Of a DNA stretch of 64,000 nt, positions 17,219 through 25,521 are shown one piece after another (the stretch's first letter is position 1; each line of letters begins with the position of its first letter). The DNA lies in assembly GCA_025808555.1 (NCBI GenBank), contig CP075526.1, positions 1,912,712-1,976,711 of the forward strand. The letters are read 5' to 3'. Origin of the DNA: Anaerolineales bacterium. GTDB lineage: Bacteria; Chloroflexota; Anaerolineae; Anaerolineales; UBA11579. A model generated the notes under the pieces. That model searched no databases. It was not told the DNA's origin and worked only from the letters and a program-made list of their open reading frames with translations. A program made the translations under genes and the position numbers.

Positions 17219-17264
17219 GTAACCGACTGGTTACTAATATACGCCAAAAGAACAGCGAGAGCAA
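17219..17264 (-). promoter_or_regulatory. Promoter with overlapping inverted-repeat operator, SRPBCC-arsR operon
   Basis: On the minus strand, TTGCTC (17264-17259) and TATATT (17241-17236) are separated by 17 bases, a sound sigma-70-type promoter. Immediately downstream, GTAACC-N4-GGTTAC (17219-17234) forms an inverted repeat inside a wider AT-rich dyad. It overlaps the expected transcription start, the place expected for autorepression by the ArsR protein. Confidence 0.7.
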
Positions 17265-17281
17265 GCGCTACTTTTTTGAAG

Positions 17282-18229
17282 CTAAGAAGCCAGGGAATGC
17301 CAGCGCAATACTCGCAGCGCCCGCAGCGTAAGCCAGCGGCTTGGCTGGCCCAGGGTTTCCATACGAAAGTGCTCGGCGCCATCATGGTAGCTTTCCAGCA
17401 GCCAGACGCCTTCGGCAGTTTGTTTGCTGGCAACCAATGCCACCGCTTCGGCGGCGCGTGGATCGGGAGCGGCGCCTGTGCTGTGCAAATAGTCCAGCGC
17501 CCACAGGATGTCGTAATGCCAGCGAGTCGGGAAGGTGATGATGCGCCAGTCCTTGCCGCTCTTGCGGTCTTGTTGGATGGGTTGGCCGCTTTGCAATGAC
17601 TTATAAAGTTGGCGCTGCAGCAGGAATTCTTCGCCGCGCTGGCGGGCGGCTGCGATACGGCTGTCGCCAGTGGCCCGCTCGTAAGCAAACAGGCCTTCCA
17701 GTACGCAGATCGTGGTGTTGAAGGACGAGTGTTTGCTTTCCGGTGCATCGCAGTTCCAGCCGCCGTCTGGTAGCTGTTCACTTAGCAGCCGTTCGGCCAG
17801 CGCCGGGCTGGCCGCGCCGAAATAAGCGCCGATGGCCAGCACGCGGCCGTTGATGCACGGCTCGCTCTCGCCTTCAAAGAATGGCGCGTGGTTGTGATAT
17901 TGGCCCCAGTTGCTATGCTCGCGCACCAGTTCGATCGCTTTGCGAGTGGGCTCACTGCGCGGGTCAAGCCCCATCTCGCGCAACAGCATCAAGGTCTCGA
18001 AAGTAGACGCCCAACTCTGGTAGACCCAGGCGCCGCCGCCCCAGTCACCATTTGGCTGCTGCAGGCTGAGCAGATGCGCACCCCAGCCCTCGTGCGCCAC
18101 TCGAGCGCGCTCGGCTGCCACAATCTCGGCAGGAGCGTCGGCGATGTCTTGCAGGACTTGCCAGCGGATGGCAGGGTCAGCATCCAGCAGCCAATCCAAG
18201 GTCGTTTTGTTCGGCGGTGTATAGGTCAT
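17282..18229 (-). CDS. Squalene-cyclase/prenyltransferase-fold protein of unknown substrate
   Basis: A 315-residue all-alpha protein built from alpha-alpha barrel repeats. Repeat motifs include QQPNGDWGGGAWVYQSW, LPDGGWNCD and KQTAEGVWLLES, the QxxDGGW-like pattern of the squalene-hopene cyclase/prenyltransferase repeat family. It is about half the length of a true triterpene cyclase and lacks an evident DxDD motif, so cyclase activity is not supported. It is a soluble protein with no signal peptide. It stands alone between the SRPBCC promoter and azlD, 10 bases from the latter, and may be co-transcribed with azlCD. Confidence 0.7.
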   Translation of the reverse strand: MTYTPPNKTTLDWLLDADPAIRWQVLQDIADAPAEIVAAERARVAHEGWGAHLLSLQQPNGDWGGGAWVYQSWASTFETLMLLREMGLDPRSEPTRKAIELVREHSNWGQYHNHAPFFEGESEPCINGRVLAIGAYFGAASPALAERLLSEQLPDGGWNCDAPESKHSSFNTTICVLEGLFAYERATGDSRIAAARQRGEEFLLQRQLYKSLQSGQPIQQDRKSGKDWRIITFPTRWHYDILWALDYLHSTGAAPDPRAAEAVALVASKQTAEGVWLLESYHDGAEHFRMETLGQPSRWLTLRALRVLRWHSLAS

Positions 18230-18239
18230 GTTGCCTCCG

Positions 18240-18554
18240 CTATAAAAACGCGCGCCATATCAGGAAGGCCGCCATGCCCACTACGATCGTGAGCAACAGA
18301 TTCTTGGTGCGCCAGGAAACCAGGATCGCGATAAGGCTGGCTGGCAGCATGGCATTGTCCAGCGCTAGATACGGCTGGCCTTCGTCCAGCAACACGATCG
18401 GCGTAATGATCGCCGCCAGCACCGCCGGCGGCACGTAGTGCAAGGCGCGCCGCACACCCTCGGGCAGCTCGCGGCGGCTCAGAGTAATGAGCACTGGGAT
18501 GCGCGTCGCCATGGTGGCCAGGGCCATGCCCACCAGCAGCCATAACTCATTCAT
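18240..18554 (-). CDS. azlD: AzlD-family branched-chain amino acid export subunit
   Basis: A 104-residue membrane protein with four hydrophobic segments. It contains [17 protein letters not shown] near the N-terminus, a hallmark of AzlD, the small subunit that works with AzlC in amino acid (typically branched-chain) export. Its ATG overlaps the azlC stop by four bases, so translation is coupled. The frame continues upstream inside azlC, but that extension is not meaningful. Confidence 0.88.
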   Translation of the reverse strand: MNELWLLVGMALATMATRIPVLITLSRRELPEGVRRALHYVPPAVLAAIITPIVLLDEGQPYLALDNAMLPASLIAILVSWRTKNLLLTIVVGMAAFLIWRAFL

Positions 18555-19270
18555 GCCGGCTCCTTCCGTGGCCAGGCTCGCTCGGCCAGCAAACCAGCCA
18601 GGATGCCGAGCACGGCGGCCAGCAGCAGGCCGCTGCGGTGCGGCAGGTTGATCGCCAGCAGGGCGGTCGCAGCTGCCACCAGGACCGAGATCAGCTCTGG
18701 CCGGCCCTTGAGCATGGGCACCAGCATGCCCAGGAAAGTGACCACCAGCGCAAATTCCAGCCCCCAACTGGCCGGGTCTGGAATGGCCTGGCCAGCAGCG
18801 ATGCCAACCCAAGTGGCGATCTGCCAGTTGAGGAACATGGCGATCTCGCTGCCAAGCAGATACCACTTACGCTCTTCAAGCGTTTTGCGCTCTTCAAAGC
18901 CTTTGGCGGCAACCACGAAAGATTCGTCAGTGAGCCAGAAACCCAATGGGGCCAGCCAGCGAGTGCTCAGACCCTTAAGCTGCGGCGCCAGCGTAGCGGC
19001 ATACAGGATGTGACGCGCGTTGACTACGAACGTGGTGAGCGCGATCACCAGCACCGGCGTACCCGCCGCTACCAAACTCACCGCAATGAATTGGGCTGAG
19101 CCGGCGAATACCACGGCTGACATGGCCGCCGTCGCCAGCGGGCTCAGCCCGCTGGCGATGCCCAGCGCGCCGTAGATGAGGCCAAACGGCCAGGCGCCGA
19201 CCAGCAGCGGGAAGGTATCCCGCGCGCCGGCCAGGAATTGCTGTTTGCGATCGTTTTGGGAGGGGGGCAT
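18551..19270 (-). CDS. azlC: AzlC-family branched-chain amino acid exporter, large subunit
   Basis: A 239-residue polytopic membrane protein. The signature [21 protein letters not shown], here near residues 15-35, the [18 protein letters not shown] segment and [12 protein letters not shown] are diagnostic for AzlC. With AzlD it exports branched-chain amino acids or related compounds. No Lrp-type regulator is adjacent. Confidence 0.92.
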   Translation of the reverse strand: MPPSQNDRKQQFLAGARDTFPLLVGAWPFGLIYGALGIASGLSPLATAAMSAVVFAGSAQFIAVSLVAAGTPVLVIALTTFVVNARHILYAATLAPQLKGLSTRWLAPLGFWLTDESFVVAAKGFEERKTLEERKWYLLGSEIAMFLNWQIATWVGIAAGQAIPDPASWGLEFALVVTFLGMLVPMLKGRPELISVLVAAATALLAINLPHRSGLLLAAVLGILAGLLAERAWPRKEPA

Positions 19271-19310
19271 GCCGGCCAGATTCTAACAGGCAGGGCGTCA
19301 GCAGCAGGGA

Positions 19311-20384
19311 TTAAGTGATCGGTGCGAAGGGGTCGTTCTCGTCTGGCTCTGGTTCACTAGCCGGGCGTTGAATGAAGAAGCTGGCCACTACCACGCTAAG
19401 GATGCTGATCATCGCAATGCCTACTACCAATTGCACGCTGCTATTGGCGGAGTTTTGCTCGCTCTCTTGCTGCAGCAATTCTTGCTGAGCCTGGGCCACG
19501 GCGGCTTGCACCGTGGCGTCAGTATCGGCAGCCGAAAGTACAGTGACTGTGGCGGTCGCCGTGGGGCGCTGGGTGGCGGTGGCGCTCGGCGTCGCGTTCG
19601 GGTCCTCGGTGGGCGCACGCGTAGCTACACTGCCCGCTGGCGCCACGATCACTTCGTCGCCTGGATGGAGCACTTCCCATTCGCTGAAGCCGTTCAACTC
19701 CAGAAGCTGCTGCAGTGGCACTTCGTAGACAGCGGCAACAGTCCACAGAGTTTGGCCTGTACGAATGATATGCATGATCGAGCCGTCTGGCTGCGGCTCG
19801 GCTTTGGTGACGGGGATCATGATCTGGGCTGGCGGCTGGCTGCTTTGCCCGCTGCTGGCAGCAGGCGTGCCCGCGCCGCTGGGCGCAGCCACGCCGCCGG
19901 CGCTATAGCCGGTCACGCATACGAAGTAATAGCGCGTGGTGCCATCATTGGCAACGCCACAGCCAATATGGATGTAAGTAGACGCGATCATAGTGGGGTT
20001 GTGGTTGGGTGACTGCTTCCACCAGGCGATTGCGCTCTGGGCAGTCTCGCCCATGCCGTACTTGGCGATCTCGGAGATGAAGATGGTGGAGCCGCCGCCG
20101 TAACCGGCCGCGTAGGCACGGTCACGCGGGCGTGATCCGCCGGGACCGGTGTGGATGTCGCCGCCGGTGGCGCCTTGTGTGGAAGCAAGGTAATCAGCCT
20201 GGCCCTGGGCCAATTGATAAAGCAGAGGGCTCTCTTCGTAGGGCGGCAAGCCGAATTCGGCGCGGTAAGCGTTGATAAGCGCCACCACTTCACTCGGCGA
20301 GCCTTGGGGCTCGGGAGCAAAACCGGGGGCGGCGCTGATGAGTAGCAGTGAGGCTAGGGAAAGCCAGCGAAGCAGAGTACGCAT
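19311..20384 (-). CDS. Secreted CAP/SCP-domain protein with LysM and C-terminal membrane anchor
   Basis: A 357-residue exported protein. The signal peptide is residues 1-22, ending ...APGFA. A CAP (SCP/PR1-like) domain follows (VVALINAYRAEFGLPP, WWKQSPNHNPTM, GCGVANDGTTRYYFVCVTGY). A LysM domain (HIIRTGQTLWTVAAVYEVP to LHPGDEVIVAP) comes next, then a Thr/Ala/Pro-rich linker and a C-terminal transmembrane helix (about 315-335) before an acidic tail. It is probably wall-associated through LysM and tethered by the C-terminal helix. Start ATG 20384 was chosen over an upstream GTG because it begins the signal peptide. Neither has a clear ribosome-binding site. Confidence 0.8.
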   Translation of the reverse strand: MRTLLRWLSLASLLLISAAPGFAPEPQGSPSEVVALINAYRAEFGLPPYEESPLLYQLAQGQADYLASTQGATGGDIHTGPGGSRPRDRAYAAGYGGGSTIFISEIAKYGMGETAQSAIAWWKQSPNHNPTMIASTYIHIGCGVANDGTTRYYFVCVTGYSAGGVAAPSGAGTPAASSGQSSQPPAQIMIPVTKAEPQPDGSIMHIIRTGQTLWTVAAVYEVPLQQLLELNGFSEWEVLHPGDEVIVAPAGSVATRAPTEDPNATPSATATQRPTATATVTVLSAADTDATVQAAVAQAQQELLQQESEQNSANSSVQLVVGIAMISILSVVVASFFIQRPASEPEPDENDPFAPIT

Positions 20385-20555
20385 AGTGACGCTGATTACA
20401 AATGCTACCACTTTGCTTTTGCGCTAAATGAATGCGCGGTGAGCGAGATGACAAGGTCTACGCTGGCTAGACCTTTGTCTATTTTCAAAGCTGTTAATTC
20501 TTTCCTGCGTCCGGCTTCATACAATGAAATCAGTAAAGCGCTGAGGAGGGGCTTC

Positions 20556-21320
20556 ATGAACGAACGAAAGTTTTTATTCTGGCGCTGGATTGCGTTGCTG
20601 TTCACGTTACTGCTGGTGCCAGCCTTGTGCGTTGCTGCTGCATTTGCAAGCAACCTGCAGATCACTTCGCCATATTTCAGCATCAGTTTTGGCCCGTCCC
20701 AAGATGAAGGCCAGCCTCCGCTGATTGTGTTCACCGGTAGTCCCAACCAGCCGCCGGTAGTGAACGGCGAGCCACCCGATGGCGGCCCGTCGCCCACCAC
20801 TGGCGGCCCGCAGCAACCGCCGGGCAACAACCCGGCCGGCACCTCGGGCAATAGCTGCTTGCTGGGCGTGCTGTGTCTGAGCGTGAATGCAGGTATGGGT
20901 AATGCTCAACTTGTGAATCTAGACCTGGGCAAAGCAACGGCCACAGCCAACCCGACACAAACTGGCAGCATGGGCTGCCTGTTGGGGTTGCTGTGCATCA
21001 CTACTGTGCAGCCCACCGCGATCGCCACGCAAGGCGCGGGCGCCTGTGAAGGGTTGGCGTGTGTGGATGCTGGCTTGGGCACCGAAGGCGGTGACCTATC
21101 GTTGAATGTGGGCGCCGAACTGCCGGTAGTGGGAAGCCAGCTTGGCGTTGACGTTGATAATGGCGAAAACGGTCTTGAGTTGAACTTGCAGGTGGGCAAT
21201 GAACAGGGTGACGAAGGTCAGGATTTGAATCTAAATGTTCTCGACGTGCTTCAGATTGGCGTGGGTGGGGGCAATGGCGGTGTGAGCATTGGGCTTGGCT
21301 TGCCCTCGCTTTTCCCGTAG
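20556..21320 (+). CDS. Secreted protein of unknown function with Cys-loop repeats
   Basis: A 254-residue protein with an N-terminal signal peptide (WIALLFTLLLVPALCVAAAFA). A Pro/Gly-rich segment follows (about 60-95), then three short disulfide-type loops: CLLGVLC, CLLGLLC and CEGLAC. The C-terminal half has alternating hydrophobic/Asp-Asn strands (LNLQVGN, LNLNVLDVLQIGVG) that look like a beta-solenoid or amyloid-like surface protein. GAGGAGGGG precedes the ATG, which decides the start. I do not recognise a family. It faces away from the CAP/LysM gene, so the two may share a regulatory region of about 170 bases. Confidence 0.7.
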   Translation: MNERKFLFWRWIALLFTLLLVPALCVAAAFASNLQITSPYFSISFGPSQDEGQPPLIVFTGSPNQPPVVNGEPPDGGPSPTTGGPQQPPGNNPAGTSGNSCLLGVLCLSVNAGMGNAQLVNLDLGKATATANPTQTGSMGCLLGLLCITTVQPTAIATQGAGACEGLACVDAGLGTEGGDLSLNVGAELPVVGSQLGVDVDNGENGLELNLQVGNEQGDEGQDLNLNVLDVLQIGVGGGNGGVSIGLGLPSLFP

Positions 21321-21348
21321 CCAGGATTTCTAAAATTAAAGGGCGCCG

Positions 21349-21954
21349 CTATGTGCGGCGCTCTTTGATTCTAAATATGCACTGAGGTGTCCCTTGAGGG
21401 CCAGGTTGCAGCTTGCTGGCTTGCTCCGGGTCGGCACCCAGCAGCTCTTCAAGCATGTGGGCATCCACCTGGCACAGTTCCGGGTGCTGTTCAATGATCG
21501 CGGCAAACGGACAGTGTCCCAGCACCACTTGCGGGCCGCCGGGCCGCGCCTCCCAGCGGGGGCGGTAGCCCATAGGTTCCAGCTTGCGCATGGCCGCCAC
21601 CAGCCGCTGGCTGGTGTTGCGGGCAGGGCGCTGGGATTGCAGGCCGCCGGGCTGGCCCAGCAGGCGCTGGGCCAGCGGGCGCAGGCTGGCCGGCCGCAGG
21701 CCTTGCAGCAGGGCTCGGCTGAGCCCTGCAAGATGGTCTGGCTGGGCCTGGGCAGTCAGCGAGTAGGTGAGCTGCGGCCGCCCGCGGCCGCTGGCAGCGG
21801 GCTGGCTGACGGCGATTAGGCCGCGCTGCTCCAGGATGCGCAAGTGGCGCCGCAGGTTCTGGGTGCTCATGCCGAAGGCTTGTGCCATTTGCTGGGCGCT
21901 GGCGCTGCCGCGTGCGTCGAGATAGTCAAGGATGTTTTGACGGGTTGCTTGCAC
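21349..21954 (-). CDS. SufR-like winged-helix regulator with Cys triad
   Basis: A 201-residue regulator of the COG2345/SufR type. The N-terminal helix-turn-helix is ASAQQMAQAFGMSTQNLRRH (about residues 18-37). The C-terminal effector domain has Cys residues spaced C-x12-C-x30-C (GHCPF, ELCQV, PQCIF), as in Fe-S-sensing repressors of this family. It is divergent from iscX and the nuo genes, whose products assemble or hold Fe-S clusters, which makes an Fe-S-responsive role plausible but unproven. The start is GTG. A TAAAAT six bases upstream suggests a leaderless mRNA, and a TAAATATTTA palindrome lies just behind it. Confidence 0.78.
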   Translation of the reverse strand: MQATRQNILDYLDARGSASAQQMAQAFGMSTQNLRRHLRILEQRGLIAVSQPAASGRGRPQLTYSLTAQAQPDHLAGLSRALLQGLRPASLRPLAQRLLGQPGGLQSQRPARNTSQRLVAAMRKLEPMGYRPRWEARPGGPQVVLGHCPFAAIIEQHPELCQVDAHMLEELLGADPEQASKLQPGPQGTPQCIFRIKERRT

Positions 21955-21960
21955 ATGCTT

Positions 21961-21981
21961 ATTTTAGCAAATAAATATTTA
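21961..21981 (-). promoter_or_regulatory. -10 box and AT-rich palindrome upstream of the SufR-like gene
   Basis: TAAAAT on the minus strand (21966-21961) ends six bases before the GTG start. TAAATATTTA (21972-21981), a perfect palindrome, lies in the spacer between -10 and -35 and is a candidate autoregulatory operator. Confidence 0.5.
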
Positions 21982-21996
21982 CTTTATTCATGGGCG

Positions 21997-22024
21997 TTGA
22001 CTCAAATGTTCAACCATGTATAAT
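21997..22024 (+). promoter_or_regulatory. Sigma-70-type promoter of iscX-nuo
   Basis: TTGACT (21997-22002), 16-base spacer, TATAAT (22019-22024). This is one of the best promoters in the window. The expected RNA start is near 22031, leaving about 19 bases of leader with GGGAG before the iscX ATG. Confidence 0.8.
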
Positions 22025-22049
22025 GTGAACGAAAGAACAATCGGGAGCA

Positions 22050-22262
22050 ATGGCCCGCCAACTGTACTGGGACGCCATATATGAGATTGTGTTGGCGTTG
22101 AAAGAGCGCTACCCGCAGGAGACCCTTGAAGGCGTCTCGCTGGGTGACATCTTTCAGTGGAGCATCGCTCTGCCAGGCTTTGCGGATGACCCCGAGCTGG
22201 CCAACGATGAGATCCTGGCCGCCATTTACCAGGAATGGTTCGAAGAGATCAACCCGGTGTGA
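22050..22262 (+). CDS. iscX: Fe-S cluster assembly protein IscX (YfhJ family)
   Basis: A 70-residue acidic protein. Residues from LYWDAIYEIVLALKERYP through SLGDIFQWSIALPGFADDP to LANDEILAAIYQEWFEE follow the IscX fold and length closely. IscX binds the cysteine desulfurase IscS and ferrous iron and tunes Fe-S assembly. Here it is separated from any isc genes and placed directly before nuoB, C/D and I, subunits rich in Fe-S clusters. GGGAG precedes the ATG. The gap to nuoB is 38 bases, so they are probably one transcript. Confidence 0.85.
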   Translation: MARQLYWDAIYEIVLALKERYPQETLEGVSLGDIFQWSIALPGFADDPELANDEILAAIYQEWFEEINPV

Positions 22263-22300
22263 ATCGGGTAGTGAACAAACGCTAGTGGAGATGAACGTAG

Positions 22301-22978
22301 ATGACTGACACCAATCCCACCGTAAATAGCGCCGGCTACGAAGTGCCGCCGGAATTGCGCCAGAATGTGGCCGTGACCACCCTGGACAAGATCTGGAACA
22401 TGGGCCGCCGCTACTCCGTATGGCCGATGATGTTCGGCCTGGCCTGCTGCGCCATTGAGATGATCTGCACCGCCGCCAGCCGCTATGACCTGGCCCGCTT
22501 CGGTATGGAAGTCATGCGACCCAGCCCGCGCCAGTCTGACCTGATGATCGTGTCGGGCACCGTCACCAAGAAAATGATCCCGCAGATCGTGCGCCTCTAC
22601 AACCAGATGCCTGAGCCCAAATATGTGCTCGCCATGGGCGCCTGTGCCTCCGGTGGTGGCCCGTTCAAAGAAGGCTACAACGTAGTCTCGGGTGTCGATC
22701 AGTACGTGCCGGTGGACGTGTACGTTCCCGGCTGCCCGCCGACCCCGCAAGCGTTGCTGCACGGCCTGATGAAGCTGCAAGAGAAGATCGACTCCGAATC
22801 CATTACTACGGTGCGCTGGTACGGCAAGGATGACATCCCTGCCATCCCGGTGCCGCTGTTGGGTCCGGACCTGATCGACCCGCGTGACAACGAACTCATC
22901 AAGCAGGAAACCAGCAAGAAGCCGGCCGCGCCGGCCGCCCCCGCTGCGCCTGCACCCGCCGCCGAAGCGGCCAGCTAA
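22301..22978 (+). CDS. nuoB: NADH-quinone oxidoreductase subunit B
   Basis: Complex I subunit holding the terminal cluster N2 near the quinone site. Four Cys ligands are in place: C49 and C50 (GLACCAIEM), C115 (GACASGGG) and C145 (VPGCPP). At 225 residues it is longer than the usual 160-190. The extra part is a C-terminal Ala/Pro/Lys-rich tail (about 205-225) of low complexity. It is followed after nine bases by nuoCD. No nuoA lies upstream, so the complex is encoded in pieces. Confidence 0.96.
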   Translation: MTDTNPTVNSAGYEVPPELRQNVAVTTLDKIWNMGRRYSVWPMMFGLACCAIEMICTAASRYDLARFGMEVMRPSPRQSDLMIVSGTVTKKMIPQIVRLYNQMPEPKYVLAMGACASGGGPFKEGYNVVSGVDQYVPVDVYVPGCPPTPQALLHGLMKLQEKIDSESITTVRWYGKDDIPAIPVPLLGPDLIDPRDNELIKQETSKKPAAPAAPAAPAPAAEAAS

Positions 22979-22987
22979 GAGGCAAGC

Positions 22988-24772
22988 ATGACTGAAGCTA
23001 CAACAACTGCCGCCCCTGTTGAGAAACACGAACTTGAAACGCGCTTTCCGGATGCCGTAAAGGCAGAGGCGCGCCCCGGCTATACCGGCTTTTTGGTCGA
23101 GACCAGCAAGCTGACGGAAGTGGCCACCGCCCTGCGCGACGAAATGGGATACGACTATTTGTCCTCCGTCACCGCGGTGGATTATTACTCCGATGCGCCT
23201 AACGCCGAGAACTTCATCGAGGTGGTTTACCACTTCTACAAGTCCACTGGCGGCGGCGCGCTGGAGATCAAAGTACAGACCCCGCGTGAGAACTCCACTG
23301 TGCCTTCGCTGACCCCGCTGTATCCCGGCGCAGACTTCCAGGAGCGCGAGGCGTATGACCTGTATGGCGTGAACTTTGAAGGCCACCCAGACCAGCGCCG
23401 CATCCTCATGTGGGAGGGCTTCGCCGGCTACCCCATGCGCAAGGATTGGAAAGAAGCTTACTTCGAAGAAGAGGTCAAGCCTTTCAAGAACCGCTGGCCC
23501 GAAGGCCAGGTCTATCGCATTGAGGACCGCAACCCCTTCAATAAGAACAACAAGTATCCGCAGGGTTTTGACCCTGTAGGTTTCAAGGAAACCGACGACC
23601 CCAAGCTCTATGAAGTGCTGGAGCGGGCCGCCCGCGAATATAGTGAGGACATTGACACCGAACAGGTGGTGGTCAACCTCGGCCCGCAGCATCCTTCCAC
23701 TCACGGCGTGTTCCGCATGGCGGTGCGCCTTGACGGTGAGACCATCGTGGCGCTCAAGCCTGTGATGGGGTATCTGCACCGCAACCACGAGAAGATCGGC
23801 GAGCGCAACACGTGGACGATGAACATGCCGTTCACCGACCGCCTCGACTATCTCTCCTCCATGAGCAACAACTTCGGCTACGCCCTGGCGGTTGAGAAGC
23901 TGATGGGCGACAAAGCTGCTCCCCCGGAGCGTGCCGAGTACCTGCGCGTCATCATGGCTGAGCTGACCCGCATCAGCAACCACCTGTGGGCGGTCGGCTT
24001 CCTGCTCAATGACCTGGGTGCCTTCTTCACTCCGTCACTGTACGCCATCCAGGAGCGCGAGCTCATCCTGGATATCTTCGAAGCCACGACCGGCTCGCGC
24101 ATGATGTGCAACTACTTCCGCTTTGGCGGCGTAGCGCGTGATCTGCCTGAGGGCATTTACGGCAAGATCAAGGATCTGGTGTTCGAGCGTCTGCCGCGCA
24201 AGATCGACGAGCTGGACATTTACCTCTCCGAGAACGAGCTGGTGCGTAGCCGCTCCGAAGGCGTTGGCGTCATCACTCCCGAGGAGGCGATCGCCTTCTC
24301 CACCGCTGGCCCCGTGCTGCGTGCCTCCGGCGTGCCGTACGACATCCGCCGCGCCGATCCTTACAGCATCTATGACCGCTTCAAATTTGAAGTTACGGTG
24401 CGCCAGCATGGCGATGTGTATGACCGCTACATGATCCGCCTGGACGAAATGCGCCAGAGCCTCGACATCCTCAAGCAGGCGATAACGGACCTGCCGGGTG
24501 GGGCGGCTGGCGGCGAAGTGATGAATGGCAAGAACCCCTATCAGGTGCGTGTGCCCGCCGGGGAGTCTTACGGCCGCGTAGAAGGGCCAAAGGGTGAGCT
24601 GGGCTACTACATTGTGTCCAACGGCAAGGGCAACCCGGCCCGCTACCACGTGCGCGCCCCAAGCTTCATCAACCTGACCGTGCTTGAGAAGATGTGCGTA
24701 GGCCAAAAGGTGGCCGACGTAGTGGTCAACCTCGGTTCCATTGACATTGTGCTTGGCGAAGTAGACCGCTAA
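22988..24772 (+). CDS. nuoCD: NADH-quinone oxidoreductase subunit C/D (fused)
   Basis: A 594-residue fusion of the 30-kDa NuoC domain (about 20-170; DFQEREAYDLYGVNFEGHP) and the 49-kDa NuoD domain (about 210-594; NLGPQHPSTHGVFR, ending VNLGSIDIVLGEVDR). Together with NuoB they form the quinone-reducing arm. C/D fusions are known from enterobacteria and elsewhere. The linker (WPEGQVYRIEDRNPFNKN...) is unusually long and charged. AGAGG precedes the ATG. It lies between nuoB and nuoI with short gaps. Confidence 0.96.
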   Translation: MTEATTTAAPVEKHELETRFPDAVKAEARPGYTGFLVETSKLTEVATALRDEMGYDYLSSVTAVDYYSDAPNAENFIEVVYHFYKSTGGGALEIKVQTPRENSTVPSLTPLYPGADFQEREAYDLYGVNFEGHPDQRRILMWEGFAGYPMRKDWKEAYFEEEVKPFKNRWPEGQVYRIEDRNPFNKNNKYPQGFDPVGFKETDDPKLYEVLERAAREYSEDIDTEQVVVNLGPQHPSTHGVFRMAVRLDGETIVALKPVMGYLHRNHEKIGERNTWTMNMPFTDRLDYLSSMSNNFGYALAVEKLMGDKAAPPERAEYLRVIMAELTRISNHLWAVGFLLNDLGAFFTPSLYAIQERELILDIFEATTGSRMMCNYFRFGGVARDLPEGIYGKIKDLVFERLPRKIDELDIYLSENELVRSRSEGVGVITPEEAIAFSTAGPVLRASGVPYDIRRADPYSIYDRFKFEVTVRQHGDVYDRYMIRLDEMRQSLDILKQAITDLPGGAAGGEVMNGKNPYQVRVPAGESYGRVEGPKGELGYYIVSNGKGNPARYHVRAPSFINLTVLEKMCVGQKVADVVVNLGSIDIVLGEVDR

Positions 24773-24793
24773 GGCAGGCTGGAGATAAAGACT

Positions 24794-25471
24794 ATGTACG
24801 GACTCGGTATTCTCAAAGGCATGTGGGTGACCCTGACCCACTTCATCGACTCCTATGTCGAAGACATCAAGTGGCTGGGCCGCAACCGCTACTTCTCCAA
24901 AGAAGGCATCCAGCATCGCCGCAGCAAGGACACCAAGGGTATCTTCACGGTTCAGTACCCTGAGGAGAAGCTTCCGGTGCCTGAAGAGTTCCGCTTTGTT
25001 CCCTTCCTGATTTACGATGTAGACGCGGATGGCAACAAGCAGGATCGCTGCACTTCATGCGGCATCTGCGCCAAAGTGTGCCCTCCGCAGTGCATCTGGA
25101 TCGTGCGCACGGAAGACCCCGTGACCAAGCGCCCCGTGCCGGAGCCGGTGGACTTCTTCATCGATGTGGACATCTGCATGAACTGTGGCTACTGTGCAGA
25201 GTACTGCCCGTTTGACGCCATCAAGATGGATCATGATTACGAGATGGCCTCGTTTGACCGCCACGCAGAGCACATCTTCAACAAAGAGAAGCTCTCCAAG
25301 CCGGCTGGCTACTACGCTGGTATCCGCCCCACGAACTTCAATCGTGAGGAGACTCTGAAGGCGGAGGAAGCCGCCAAGAAGGCTGCCGCCGCGGCCGCCA
25401 AGGCTGCGGCCGCTGCTGCCAAACCCGCCGATGCCGCTGCAGGCAATCCCCCAGCGACTCCGGCGCAGTAA
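24794..25471 (+). CDS. nuoI: NADH-quinone oxidoreductase subunit I (2x4Fe-4S)
   Basis: Ferredoxin-like complex I subunit that passes electrons toward NuoB. Two 4Fe-4S motifs are complete: C86-TS-C89-GI-C92-AKV-C96 and C128-MN-C131-GY-C134-AEY-C138. The C-terminal 35 residues are almost pure Ala/Lys/Pro, matching the low-complexity tail on NuoB. nuoE, F and G and the membrane subunits are not in the window. It is the last recognisable nuo gene here. Confidence 0.95.
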   Translation: MYGLGILKGMWVTLTHFIDSYVEDIKWLGRNRYFSKEGIQHRRSKDTKGIFTVQYPEEKLPVPEEFRFVPFLIYDVDADGNKQDRCTSCGICAKVCPPQCIWIVRTEDPVTKRPVPEPVDFFIDVDICMNCGYCAEYCPFDAIKMDHDYEMASFDRHAEHIFNKEKLSKPAGYYAGIRPTNFNREETLKAEEAAKKAAAAAAKAAAAAAKPADAAAGNPPATPAQ

Positions 25472-25494
25472 GCAGCAAACTGACCATGGAATAA

Positions 25495-25521
25495 ACGAAG
25501 CGAGGTTATGCCTCGCTTCGT
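25495..25521 (+). promoter_or_regulatory. Perfect hairpin over the start of the 112-aa gene
   Basis: Eleven-base stem ACGAAGCGAGG / CCTCGCTTCGT with loop TTATG, 23 bases after the nuoI stop. The left arm contains the only ribosome-binding-like GCGAGG, and the loop contains the first ATG of the next frame. It has no T-run, so it is either a weak nuo terminator or an RNA structure that hides the start site. Confidence 0.6.

Noticed and set aside
18555-18866. An N-terminal extension of azlD of about 104 codons
   Set aside because: It lies wholly inside azlC in another frame; the family-sized protein starts at ATG 18554.
22226-23983. A 585-codon minus-strand frame opposite nuoB/nuoCD
   Set aside because: Antisense shadow of confident complex I genes, with a biased composition.
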